From: Thinopyrum elongatum
Taxonomy: Eukaryota; Streptophyta; Magnoliopsida; Poales; Poaceae
Direction: 5' to 3'
Length of the DNA: 64,000 nt
Assembly: GCA_011799875.1 (NCBI GenBank)
Contig: CM022303.1
Location: 217,092,255-217,156,254, forward strand
Below the pieces are notes generated by a model. It had not been told where the DNA came from, searched no databases, and was given only the letters and a program-made list of their open reading frames with translations. How positions within the stretch are numbered: position 1 is the stretch's first letter; every line of letters begins with the position of its first letter. Shown in pieces: positions 1 to 11,486 of the stretch. Both the position numbers and the translations under genes were made by a program.

Positions 1-2198
1 GTGAACCCCGACCGCGGCCGCCGCTAGAGAAGAAGATTCCGAGCCCTTCCGTCCATCCCTAGCCATGTTTCGGGTACATATGGACTCCTTGAGGTCTTGC
101 ACATCCATCCCCTCCATCCACGGTGGCGGCCGACCTCTCCTCGCCGGAGAAACGTCGGCGCATCGCCGCCTCCCCTCTGTTTCTCTCTCCCTCTCTCTAA
201 ACCTGATAGTGGGGGCCCACTGTCAGCCTCACAGCCGCACCCGAAGCGGTATAAGTGGTGGCGCCCCGCTGAAATACGCGTTCGACGTCACCCCCCTGGT
301 TTTTCTTTTTATTTGAATTTAATTCAAATCTTGACCAGAAACTTTGACCAGCCATAACTTTTAAACCATAAGTCCAAATGAATTGATTCTTTTTGCATTG
401 TGTTTGTGTTGAAAAGTTCTAGCAGGACACCAAAATGGAGATTTTTCTCTGCTGTCTAGAATTTCTGGTGAATTTCAGAATGATTCTTGATATTTTCTTT
501 TTCTGTTTTTAAATATTTTCAGAGGGAGAAGCTTGTCTTGAAGATAACCAGGCGGATTGTGAACCTCGTCTGCACTAAGGCAAGCCACACCAACATTTGC
601 GTGGTGTCATTTCAATATTTATGATTTTCCAACTTGAATATGAGTTATTTCATGCATTTAATTATTTAAATAAATAATGCTTATGTTAGTTACTTTGTCA
701 TGGTTGAAATGTTTAGTTTACAGTAGTGTTTGAATATCTAGACTAGTATGAGGTAGTAGAAGTAGTTTGGATTGTGTGAGTATGATATGGTTATGATACG
801 ACTAGCATCGGTATTACTTTCATGTGCGAGGAATTGATTCTAATAAGTTAGTGTCATAACTAAAAATGATGAGTGTCAAAAACCAGTGAAGTAGAATCAG
901 TAAAGTTTGGTGATGATTAGTGCAAGTAGAAAACTTGAAGATGTTGATCTGCTTACTCTAAGTGTTATTTGTTGCATGTCGGATGGTTGCATGTTCATGG
1001 CATATCGTGACTCAAGTTATTTTATTTCAAGTTAAAACTGATGTTAATTCAACTTTAACATAACGTTGATCGAGTCATGGTGCCACTGAATCAAGTTTTT
1101 CCCTGTGCAACCACTTTTGCCTTTATGGGAAGGCCTTTATTCGGTCCGTTGTCATGCCTCTGGTCGGTACCTCCAACAAGGGAAGGTTATGGTCGTGCGG
1201 TACCCTGGCCCGGTAAGCAGACATAACTTTGTGTGCCCGTTTGTGTTATGGTACCTTGTCCCCGTTTGGGACCGTTTATGTTTTGCCAAGACGGTGGCCG
1301 TTGATGCCTTTGGTAGGCACGGGGCCACCCAGTACTTAGCCCCGAGGGGAGTTAGTCGGAGTGGCAATGGGAGGGTTCTGTCGGAATGCCGTTGGTCCAC
1401 CCGAATGGGAAGACGAGGCCATGAGTTCCGTGATGTGGGTACAGTGTGCTAACCTCTGCAGAGTGTTATTTAAATCTATCGATAGCCGTGCCCTCGGTTA
1501 TGGACATAACTCGTGAGTAAGTCACACCATGGATCAACATTAATAAGAAATCTTGCACCCTAAATTTATAAGCTTGTCACTGGTTAAGTGATGATGTTTG
1601 TGAGATCATGAAGATAATTGTTGGGAGAACCAAAATGTTGGTTTCGTTCGTGATCCGGGTATGATCACCATTTGGTTACGAGATAACCTGTTGGTAAGAA
1701 AGTCCAAGGGACTCGGTGCACAAGTTAGTTTCACTGCATCAGTAGTGGGTTGTTGCACTGCATTTAACTTGATTAAATATCATGATATTGTTTGCCATTA
1801 TGTTTATGCTTGTTGTGAGCTTGCAAGTACAATCCATGTACTGACCTGGCGTGTCATGCCAGATTTCAGGAAAGTTTTTCCAGATCGGAGTGCTTCCCGT
1901 GTCTAGATCATGTTCACATCGGTGTCCCTGTGCCATGGAGTTCCGCTTCGTCGTCGTTCCGCTGCCGCATAGTTGACGTAATCCAGGCCCTTTGATGTTC
2001 ACTAAATATTGTACATATTGTTCAGCCGCACCGTGTGTGCCGCTTGGCCTCGCTACTTGATGTAATATCGAACTTATGTTTCCGCTAGCATCAATAAAGC
2101 GGTTGTTTTCTGTACCAAGATGTTGTGTGTTGCCAGAAGACTTGATCTCTGGGCTGGCAATGCAAGGTAAACTGGTTGCTCTGAGCCGGGGTGCCACA
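1..2198 (+). mobile_element. Left LTR, 3' part (R/U5 and part of U3)
   Basis: This stretch matches 9268-11486 almost base for base and ends GGGTGCCACA, where the right LTR ends GGGTGCTACA. The first ~1340 bases of this LTR lie outside the window. Compared with the right copy it lacks a 17-bp stretch found there at about 10636-10652. In the first 300 bp I count roughly a dozen differences, mostly C/T or A/G. It contains several short ORFs that have no independent support. Confidence 0.92.
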
Positions 2199-2203
2199 AC
2201 GCT

Positions 2204-2215
2204 TGGTATCAGAGC
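2204..2215 (+). other. Primer binding site (initiator tRNA-Met type)
   Basis: TGGTATCAGAGC sits five bases after the end of the left LTR. This is the standard plant retrotransposon primer site complementary to the 3' end of initiator tRNA-Met. It fixes the LTR/internal boundary and the plus orientation of the element. Confidence 0.93.
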
Positions 2216-2367
2216 CGCGCTGACTGTAGGACACGCTAGACCACCGACGCGTTAGTTGAACGTTAGCCAGATTATAAATTAAGTGCCGGTAGTGTTTGCA
2301 TCTGATTGCTGCATTGCATGCACTTGGTTTATTATTATTTCTAACCGACTAATGGTTGTGAGTGTAG

Positions 2368-3174
2368 ATGGCTCCAGTGCCGTATGCGTGCCAGTTGGAG
2401 CTACTACCGTACACTTCGCCGCACCTTCTTCGGAATGTATGGCGTCGACTCTACCCTCACGGTGATGACCCAGTGTATCGGGTGTACCGGGAGCGTCTAG
2501 CAGACTCAGTATACGAGTATTACATAGTGGTTACTTTGCGCAGCAGTTCAGCATCAGGCTCTTACACTCGTACCTCTAAGAGTGGTTTTGCTTCCACCGC
2601 CGCTCAGGCCGTCCAGTTTGCTGCGTTTGAGGTCCTCGTTGAGCTACGCTATAACGAGATCCAGATGCAGACCCACCCAGGTTTTTACTACTATCCATCC
2701 CTGCACGACGATGGTCGTGTCCGTTTTCCTATCATTGATCCGGCGGCCGATAGTGCTACTAGCCACCTTTCTCGCAACATCACTGCTAGTTATCTTCTGA
2801 TTCACGAGCTGGCTCGAGAGCTGACTCGTGCTCACACTGCTTTAGTAGCCGCTAGATCCTATCCCACTCCCCCTTCCATGGAATTTACTCCTTAAATTGC
2901 ACCCGGTTCTAGCTCGCCTGTTTCCCGGGTTACTCCTCCGAGTAGCTCGGGCACCTCGACTGTGACTCCCCATAGTGCCCCTGCTGAGTGGGCTTCCCTT
3001 CTCGCTACCCCCGCAGCCCCCATGCTCCAGCCTCATCCCGCACCTTCCCCTGAGGGAGAGCCCTCGAGGCAGCGCCGTCGTGTTACCTTTAACCCGGAGG
3101 TCTCTGTTAACGTCGTCAGCTCGGGATCGGAGTCCGGCTCAGGAGAGGACCCAGCAGGACCGGCAGAGCACTAG
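2368..3174 (+). pseudogene. Extra ORF (ORF0) upstream of gag, one in-frame stop
   Basis: An ATG at 2368 opens a frame of 268 codons that reaches 3174 and is broken only by a TAA at 2893-2895; the frame is the same on both sides. The first ~100 residues are the most protein-like: an aromatic-rich stretch (YRVYRERLADSVYEYYIVV) followed by a Gly-Phe-Ala-Ser/Ala-rich helix-like segment ending FEVLVELR. Its spacing loosely recalls a double-stranded RNA-binding fold, but that is only a guess. The last ~90 residues are Pro/Ser-rich with a basic RQRRR patch. Rice gypsy families RIRE3 and RIRE8 are known to carry an ORF before gag, so this is probably the counterpart. Its function is unknown. It lies between the primer site and gag on the same strand and would be read from the same LTR promoter. 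Confidence 0.6.
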
Positions 3175-3433
3175 AGCGTCTGAGTATCCGCAGTTGTCAT
3201 GTGGATGTACGGATGTTGTCGTACGAGTCATGATGTTTCGTTTCATGTATGAGAGTAGTCGAACCCGTCATGATGTTTATCTTTCATGTATGAGTCTATG
3301 TATAATTATGTTGGAACTTTTATAATTCGCTTTGTTTCCTGCTGTTTTTCTTTCGGGTTTGTCGCTGGCTTTTCTTCCCATTTTGGATGCTGCTCATCAC
3401 GGTTGCTTTATATTCGGAAAAACAAATGATAGG

Positions 3434-4666
3434 ATGACACGGGGAGGCAGCAGCAGTCACGCTTGTGAGGATGTCCATGTTCATCGCTCAGCGAGACAGG
3501 CAGGACATTCCCCTGAGCCGTATTCTCCACCACCGCCTCCACCGCCACATCCACCCTCCACTGAACAAATTATGCGCATGTTTGAAGAAAGAAGGAACAA
3601 TGATCTGATTGAGCTGTTGAAAAGTGTGCAAGCTATGGTTGGGCAGAATGGAAATCAGAATGGTCATCACTCCAAGCTGTCAGACTTTCAGAGGACCAAA
3701 CCTCCCAGTTTCAGTCAAGTTATCGATCATTTGGAAGCCGATGATTGGTTAAGTACTATTGAGAAGAAGTTTGAGATGGCCCGCACTGAAGAAGCTGACA
3801 AGGTTCCGTTTGCTACACACTATCTTGAAGGAGCTGCCGCTATATGGTGGGATAATGCTAAAGCCATGTGGCCTGCAGACAAAGAAATCACTTGGACTAA
3901 ATTCATGGACCATTTCCGCAAATATCATATTCCCGCTAGTATTATGAAGGTCAAGCAGCGTGAATTCCTCGCGCTCACCCAAGGAATCCTGTCAGTCAGT
4001 GAGTATCTGCATAAGTTCAACCATTTGGCCCGTTATTCTCTCTATGATGTGGCCACAGAAGAAAGAAAGATCGACAGATTTCTTGCAGGACTGAATCAGC
4101 ACCTCAGATGTACTCTCAGTATGTTTGATTTTCCGAATTTCCAAACTCTGGTAAACAAGGCCCTCATTGCTGAAAGAGAAGACAAGCTTGTGCACGACAA
4201 TAAGCCCGCTAATAATGATCATAAGCGCAAGTTTGAGCCTAAGAAGGATGGACAGCCGATGCAGAAGGCTCGTACTTGGCAGCAGACTCAGGTTGAGTAC
4301 AAACCCAATTGGCAGCAGAATGTTAACAAGACCACTACTCAAGTCAAGAATGTCGTGACCAGCCCGATGCACGAAGAGTGTCAGCGCAACAATTTGTGTT
4401 TCAATTGTGGACAAACCGGACATTATGCCAGACAGGGCCCCAAGAACGGCAAGCCAAATGCCCCATTCAGGCCGCAAGTCAACCAAATGGTGCCATACCC
4501 TGCCCAGAGGACCATCCAAGGGCAAGTTCACCACCTCCCCGCAGACGAAGCCCAAGAGGACCCGAAAGTCGTCATTGGTATGTTTCCTGTTAATAGCATA
4601 CCTGCAATAATTTTATTTGACTCTGGGGCTTCCCACTCTTTTATTTCGCGGAGTTTTGTGGCCTAA
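3434..4666 (+). pseudogene. gag and start of protease, decayed
   Basis: The likely start is the ATG at 3434 (MTRGGSSSH); the frame is open further upstream only through non-ATG codons. A proline-rich N-terminus (polyproline around 3520-3555) leads into a Retrotrans_gag core at roughly 3690-4170, with the WW(D)NA...W and FRKYHIP-type blocks. A single zinc knuckle follows at about 4396-4440. It has the C-x2-C-x4-H spacing, but the final cysteine is replaced by glycine, so it should not bind zinc normally. The protease active site DSGASHSFIS lies at about 4619-4648. A TAA at 4664-4666 then stops the frame just after the active site, and the same frame continues beyond it. Gag would form the cytoplasmic particle that packages element RNA. 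Confidence 0.9.
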
Positions 4667-7600
4667 AACAAATTTCCTTGCTCAATTTTGGGAAAAAGTA
4701 TGATGGTACAATCCTCGGGATCCATGCTTAGAAGCAATCTGGTCTGCCGTAATTTGGAAATTGATATCAAGGGAGTCTGCTTCCCAACTTCCTTGATAGT
4801 CATCGAGTCTGCCAACTTGGATATTATTTTGGGGATGAACTGGTTGACCCAATATCAAGTATGCATCAACTGTGCGACCAGAGAAGTCACCTTGACAAGC
4901 CAGGAAGGTCGAACCACAAAATTCTATGCTCATAGGAGCATACCCAAGAAAGAAATGGTCTTCACCGCTGTAGCTGAAGAATTGGAATTAATTCCTATGG
5001 TCAGTGAGTTTCCAGATGTATTCCCTGAGGAATTACTAGGAATGCCACCAGACCGGGAGCTTGAGTTTGCAATTGACCTTGTGCCCGGGGCCGCTCCGTT
5101 ATACAAGAAGTATTATCGGATGCCTTCGTCAGAATTAGTGGAATTAAAGAAACAACTTGATGAGATGCTTCAGAAAGGATATATCCGTCCGAGCTCTTCA
5201 CCATGGGGATCACCCGCAATATTTGTGGACAAGAAAGACGGCAGTCTCCGGATGTGTGTGGATTACCGTCAGCTGAATGATGTCACTATCAAGAACAAAT
5301 ATCCACTACCAAGGATTGATTATCTGTTTGATCAACTCAGCAGGGCAAAAGTGTTCTCCAAGATTGATTTGAGGACCGGATACCACCAACTCAAGATCAA
5401 GAAGGAAGATATTCCTAAGATCGCGTATACTACCCGATACGGTCTTTACGAATATACGGTCATGTCTTTCAGCCTCACCAATGCCCCTGCTTTCTTCATG
5501 CGTATGATGAATAAGGTATTCATGGATTTCTTGGATAAGTTTGTGGTGGTCTTCATTGATGACATCCTCATATACTCGAAAGTTGAAGAAGAGCACAAGG
5601 GACATCTCAGAGCAGTATTGCAAAGACTCCGTGACCATCAGCTATACGCAAAATTCAGCAAATGCGAATTTTGGCTCAAACAAGTCAGATTTTTGGGGCA
5701 TGTTGTTTCAGCAGAAGACATAGCTGTTGTCCCAGGCAAAGTAAAGGACGTGCTTGATTGGACAGCACCCATGACCGTATCTGAGATCCGGAGTTTTCTG
5801 GGATTAGCCGGATACTACCGCTGATTCATTGAAGGTTTCTCTAAGATTGCCAAGCCAATGATAGAGCTCCTCAAGAGAGATAAGAAATTTGAATGGACTG
5901 AGGACTGCGAGAAAAGTTTCAATGAGTTGAAGACCAGATTAACGACAGCATCGGTGTTGACCCTTCCAGACATCTACCGCAACTTTGATGTATACTGTGA
6001 CGCATCCAGGAAAGGTATTGGGTGTGTACTCATGCAAGATGGCAAGGTTGTAGCATACGCATCCCGCCAGCTACGACCCCACGAAGGGAACTATCCTACA
6101 CATGATTTGGAGTTGGCCGTAGTTGTGCACGCTCTGAAGATTTGGAGACACTACCTCATTGGAAAAAGGTGCCAGATATTTACCGACCACAAGAGTCTCA
6201 AGTATATATTCACTCAACCGGACTTAAACCTTCGACAGCGAAGATGGCTCGAGTTAGTCAAGGATTATGACCTTGGAATAAATTATCATCCGGGTAAGGC
6301 CAATGTGGTTGCCGATGCCCTCAGTCACAAGCCTGCCAGTCTGAATGCCATGATGGAGTCTTTGCCTCTCGAACTCCAAAAAGAGATTGCTCAGCTTAAC
6401 TTGGTTATTGTTAATGCCGGCCTTGCAAATATATTGGAAATAACTCCTACCCTCGAGGATGAGATCCGTATGGCCCAGACAGACGACTCAGCTCTATAAC
6501 ACCATGTCAAGCGTATGCAAGAAGGCAAGACCCAGGATTTCTCTAAGGATCAGCAAGGTACGCTAAGGTTTTGAGGATGGATTTGCGTACCTGAGCTAGC
6601 AAACCTGAGAAAGAAGATCTTGGCAGAAGCGCATGAATCTTCGTATTCAATTCACCCAGGAGGTACCAAAATGTACGAAGACCTTCGGCAGATATTTTGG
6701 TGGGATGGAATGAAGAAGGACATCGCATACTTTGTCGCTTGTTGCGATGTATGCAACAAAGTGAAGGCGGAACACCAGAAACCCGCCGGACTTCTCCAAC
6801 CTCTACCTGTTCCGCAATGGAAGTGGGATGATGTCTGCATGGATTTCATCACAGGCCTACCAAGGACTCACCGAGGCAATGATGCAGTATGGGTCGTGGT
6901 GGACACGCTGACAAAGGTAGCTCATTTTATTCCCATCCGAACCACCTATCGAGCCGATCAACTCGCACAGCTATATGTGTCCAGAATAGTCAGTTTGCAT
7001 GGAGTGACAAGAACTATCACTTCCGACAGAGGTTCAGTCTTTACCTCCGCCTTCTGGTCACGCCTCCATCAAGCTTTGGGGACCGCACTAAAATATAGCA
7101 TAGCCTATCATCCTCAGACAGACGGGCAGACTGAGCGAGTAAACCAAATACTTGAAGATATGCTCCGAGCATGTGCTTTGGCCCAAGGACCCAAGTGGGA
7201 AGATTGGCTGCCGTATGCCGAGTTCTCTTACAATAACAGCTTCCAGACCAGCCTGAAGATGTCATCTTATGAAGCTCTATATGGCCGTAAGTGCCGCACT
7301 CCGCTAAACTGGTCTCAAACCAGAGATAGCCGCATTTTTGGAACTGATTTAATAATGGAGGCTGAAAAGCAAGTCAAGGAGATCCGAGATAGATTGCAGT
7401 TGGCTAAGTCCCGACAGAAGAGTTATTATGATGCAAAGCACCGTCAGATCAGTTTTGAACCCGGAGAGCATGTGTACCTCCGAGTCACACCCATGAAAGG
7501 AGTCAAGAGATTTCAGACCCAATGAAAACTGTCACCAAGATATATTGGTCCATTCCCAGTTATGACCAGAGTTGGCACAGTTGCTTATCAGTTGGAACTG

Positions 7601-7894
7601 CCACCAGAATTGTCAGAGGTGCATAATGTGTTCCATGTCTCTCAACTGAGAAGGTGTATCTCGCCACCGGAGAAAAGGACTGATATGGCAGAGAGAGAGC
7701 TTGCTAAGGATTTAACCTATGAGGAGAAACCGTTCTGAATTTTGGATGAGACAGAATGAGTCACTTGCAGCAAGGTGATAAAATTTTATAAGGTTCAGTG
7801 GGAGCACCACACCGAGGAAGAAGCAACTTGGGAAAGAGAGGAATTTTTAAGGGCAGCATATCCAGAATTGTTTTCCCGAGCAACCGAATCTTGA
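4667..7894 (+). pseudogene. pol: protease end, RT, RNase H, integrase, chromodomain-like tail
   Basis: This stays in one reading frame with gag throughout and is broken by stops at 5822 (TGA), 6497 (TAA), 6572 (TGA), 7523 (TGA), 7736 (TGA) and 7757 (TGA). Visible domains in order are: protease flap end ILGMNWL (~4825); reverse transcriptase (~5120-5700) with the FIDDIL active site near 5553; RNase H (~5985-6320) with [13 protein letters not shown] and TDHKSL; integrase zinc finger (~6620-6760, H-H...C-x2-C); integrase core (~6835-7180) with aspartates in MDFI and TSDRG and the glutamate in QTERVNQ; GPF/Y-type segment (~7540); and a chromodomain-like end (~7730-7860). Several stops sit where family members have arginine, consistent with CGA to TGA change. 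All catalytic residues I can read are kept. The product is not made in one piece. Confidence 0.93.
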
Positions 7895-7907
7895 GGACGA
7901 GATTCAT

Positions 7908-7924
7908 CCTAAGTGCGGGAGGTT
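7908..7924 (+). other. Polypurine tract before right LTR
   Basis: A G/A-rich stretch ending GGGAGGTT lies immediately before TGTGACAGCC, the start of the right LTR. It is the expected plus-strand primer for reverse transcription. It is not a perfect purine run. Confidence 0.6.
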
Positions 7925-10900
7925 TGTGACAGCCTGGTTTTTGCCCTCCTTCTTTTTCTGAATTTTCTTGCCATTTGATTTGAATTTGGATTTTTGAATC
8001 AACTCAGTTGGACTTAAACACTTGGGCATATCCTTGATTTTCACCCAAGTGGCCCATTTCTCTCAAAACCATCATTCCCTCTCTGAAATATCCCAAAATG
8101 GTCCTAGGAATATTTTTCATAAAGGGAAAATATTCATTTTCCCTTCAAGACCTCACTTCAGCAACATATGCTCCAAAGCAACCCTCATTTTTCTTGCCCA
8201 CAAAAATTTGAGAAAATTCTCAAATATTCTTTGAACCTTAGCACATCTCCCTGAGCAAAAATATTGCATGGTCATTTGGAATATTTTTGCTATAGAAAAT
8301 CTTTTCTGTTCTGGACAGGAAATGCACTTTGTACATGAAGTGTATTTTTCCTTGATCCAATGGAGCTGCAAATTTTAGGGCTTCATTACCCTCCTAAGAA
8401 ACAACTAACCACTAAAAATCAGCCCTAAACTCCTTCTAGATTTGTCTTAGTTAACCTCACAAGTTTCTGTCCAGAAACTTGCCAGGAAGCTTCACTCGCG
8501 CACAGCTCACCTGTGACCAACTCAAACACATGGAGCAACCCAAACCATCAAGGACTACATGCCAGACATGAATTCAATGCACGGCGTGGCTCTATGCCAA
8601 AGTTCATGCGGTAACCACACGTGTGCATCGTGCCAACCTGCTTGTCGATGCGCTCTGGATGCCGCCGATGCTCCTGTTTCGCGCGTGCTCGCTTCCCAGC
8701 TCGCCGTGCCTTGCCAAACCTCGCCACAATCATCGTCTTGATGCATTTAACTCCGCCCTGGCGCTCACCGACGCCAGAGCTCGCCGCAGCGAGCACGGGC
8801 ACGACGTGGCCAAGCGTACAGTGCGCTCGTGCCCCTGCTCTCGTCGCCTCCTGCCTCCTGTGCTCGTCCTCGCTCGCCCACAGTGGCCGCGTGAGCCATG
8901 GATGCTTCTCCCCCTCTCACTGACGTCGTTCGTCACGGGGCGCCGTCTCCAGAGAACTCTGGCGGAGCCCGAGCCCCTCTCCTCCCTCGCCTATAAATAG
9001 GACCCCCCCCCCCCCCCAGCCTCTCCGAGCATCGCCTCTCACTCCCACACTTGCCACGACCTCGTAGATAGCCGCAGCCCGGCCGGGAAGGCCTCTGGCC
9101 GCCGTTCCCGACCGGAGTTCGCCGGCGATCCCCTCCGCTGCTCCCCGCCTCTCCAGAGCCTCTCGAGCTCAACTAGCTTCTCCGGCGTGTCCCTGGTGAT
9201 CCTCTGGTGCGCGCTGGTGCAGTTGGAGCCCCTGGAGTTACCGCATCGCGCCGTCTTCTTCCTCTCCGGCGAACCCCGACCGCGGCCGCCGCTGGAGAAG
9301 AAGATTCCGAGCCCTTCCGTCCATCCCTAGCCACGTTTCGGGTACGTATTGACTCCTTGAGGTCTTGCGCATCCATCCCCTCCATCCACGGCGGCGGCCG
9401 ACCTCTCCTCGCCGAAGAAACGCTGGCGCATCGCCGCCTCCCCTCTGTTTCTCTCCCTCTCTCTACACCTGACAGTGGGGGCCCACTGTCAGCCTCACAG
9501 CCGCGCCCGAAGCGGTATAAGTGGTGACGCCCCGCTGAAATACGCGTTCGACGTCACCCCCCCCCCCCTGGTTTTTCTTTTTATTTGAATTTAATTCAAA
9601 TCTTGACCAGAAACTTTGACCAGCCATAACTTTTAAACCATAAGTCCAAATGAATTGATTCTTTTTGCATTGTGTTTGTGTTGAAAAGTTCTAGCAGCAC
9701 ACCAAAATGGAGATTTTTCTCTGCTGTCTAGAATTTCTAGTGAATTTTAGAATGATTCTTGATATTTTCTTTTCTATTTTTAAATATTTTCAGAGGGAGA
9801 AGCTTGTCTTGAAGATAACCAGGAGGAGTGTGAACCTCCTCTGCACTAAGGCAAGCCACACCAACATTTGCATGGTGTCATTTCAATATTTATGATTTTC
9901 CAACTTGAATATGAGTTATTTCATGCATTTAATTATTTAAATAAATAATGCTTATGTTAGTTACTTTGTCATGTTTGAAATGTTTAGTTTACAGTAGTGT
10001 TTGAATATCTAGACTAGTATGAGGTAGTAGAAGTAGTTTGGATTGTGTGAGTATGATATGGTTATGATACGACTAGCATCAGTATTACTTTCATGTGCGA
10101 GGAATTGATTCTAATAAGTTAGTGTCATAACTAAAAATGATGAGTGTTAAAAACCAGTGAAGTAGAATCAGTAAAGTTTGGTGATGACTAGTGCAAGTAG
10201 AAAACTTGAAGATGTTGATCTGCTTACTCAAAGTGTTATTTGATGCATGTCGGATGGTTGCATGTTCATGGCATATCGTGACTCAAGTTATTTTATTTCA
10301 AGTTAAAACTGATGTTAATTCAACTTGAACATAACGTTGATCGAGTCATGGTGCCACTGAATAGAGGTTTTCCTAGTGCAACCACATTTGCCTTTATGGG
10401 AAGGCCTTTATTCAGTCCGTTATCATGCCTCTGGTCGGTACCTCCAACAAGGGAAGGTTATGGTCATGCGGTACCCTGGCCCGGTAAGCAGACATAACTT
10501 TGTGTACCCGTTTGTGTTACGGTACCTTGTCCCCGTTTGGGACCGTTTATGTTTTGCCACGACGGTGGTCGTTGATGCCTTTGGTAGGCATGAGGCCACC
10601 CAGGACTTAGCCCCGAGGGGAGTTAGTCGGAGTGGCTGGGAGAGTGTCATGGCAATGGGAGGGTTCTGTCGGAATGCCGTTGGTCCACCCAAATGGGAAG
10701 ATGAGGCCATGAGTTCCGTGATGTGGGTACAGTGTGCTAACCTCTGCAGAGTTTTATTTAAATCTATCGATAGCCGCGTCCTCGGTTACGGACATAACTC
10801 GTGAGTAAGTCACACCATGGATCAACATTAATAAGAAATCTTGCACCCTAAATTTATAAGCTTGTCACTCGTTAAGTGATGATGTTTGTGAGATCATGAA

Positions 10901-11486
10901 GATAATTGTTGGGAGAACCAAAATGTTGGTTTCGTTCGTGATCCGGGTATGATCACCGTTTGGTTACGAGATAACCCGTTGGTAAGAAAGTCCGAGGGAC
11001 TCGGTGCACAAGTTAGTTTCACTGCATCAGTAGTGGGTTATTGCATTGCATTTAACTTGATTAAATATTGTGATATTGTTTGCCATTATGTTTATGCTTG
11101 TTGTGAGCTTGCAAGTACATTCAATGTACTGACCTGGCGTGTCATGCTAGATTTCAAGAAAGTTTTTCCGGATCGGAATGCTTCCCGTGTCTAGATCGTG
11201 TCCACATCGGTGTCCCTGTGCCATGGAGTTCCGCTTCGTCGTTGTTCCGCTGCCGCGTAGTTGACGTAATCGAGGCCCTTTGATGTTCACTAAATATTGT
11301 ACATATTGTTCAGCCGCACCGTGTGTGCCGCTTGGCCTCGCTACTTGATGTAATATCGAACTTATGTTTCCGCTAGCATCAATAAAGCGGTTGTTTTCTG
11401 TACCAAGATGTTGTGTGTTGCCAGAAGACTTGATCTCTGGGCTGGCAATGCAAGGTAAACCGGTTGCTCTGAGCCGGGGTGCTACA
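7925..11486 (+). mobile_element. Complete right LTR (3562 bp)
   Basis: It begins TGTGACAGCC and ends GGTGCTACA, so it has the TG...CA ends of an LTR. The last 2219 bp match the left LTR. U3 is 7925 to about 9020 and includes a GC-rich stretch from 8560 and a TATA box at 8991. A C-run at 9003-9018 lies between the TATA box and the likely transcript start. A second C-run at about 9557-9568 is shorter in the left LTR. The 17-bp extra block at about 10636-10652 is flanked by short microhomology (GGC). Confidence 0.93.
8991..9000 (+). promoter_or_regulatory. TATA box of the gypsy LTR
   Basis: CTATAAATAG lies in a GC-rich context about 1.07 kb into the right LTR, followed by a run of C and pyrimidine-rich sequence. 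It is the best core-promoter candidate in this LTR and sets the U3/R boundary near 9020-9030. Confidence 0.75.

Larger units (their letters stand above)
1..11486 (+). mobile_element. Tekay/Del-like Ty3/gypsy chromovirus, 5' end cut by window
   Basis: The order of parts is left LTR (cut by the window edge), primer site, extra ORF, gag, protease, reverse transcriptase, RNase H, integrase, chromodomain-like tail, polypurine tract and right LTR. Integrase after RNase H defines Ty3/gypsy. The tail after integrase, with a conserved block around 7760-7850 ending in a TWEREEFLR-type motif, is what Tekay/Del chromoviruses carry. The right LTR is 3562 bp, which is long but within what is known for this lineage. 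The two LTRs are still closely similar, differing mainly by transitions and a few indels. The target-site duplication cannot be checked because the left end lies outside the window; the five bases after the right LTR are GAAAC. Family names are not assigned. Confidence 0.93.

Noticed and set aside
8548..9172. Several overlapping ORFs of 60-125 codons on both strands in the GC-rich part of the right Tekay LTR
   Set aside because: They are Arg/Ala/Ser/Pro-rich, overlap each other in all frames and lie in U3 around the TATA box. High GC content explains them.
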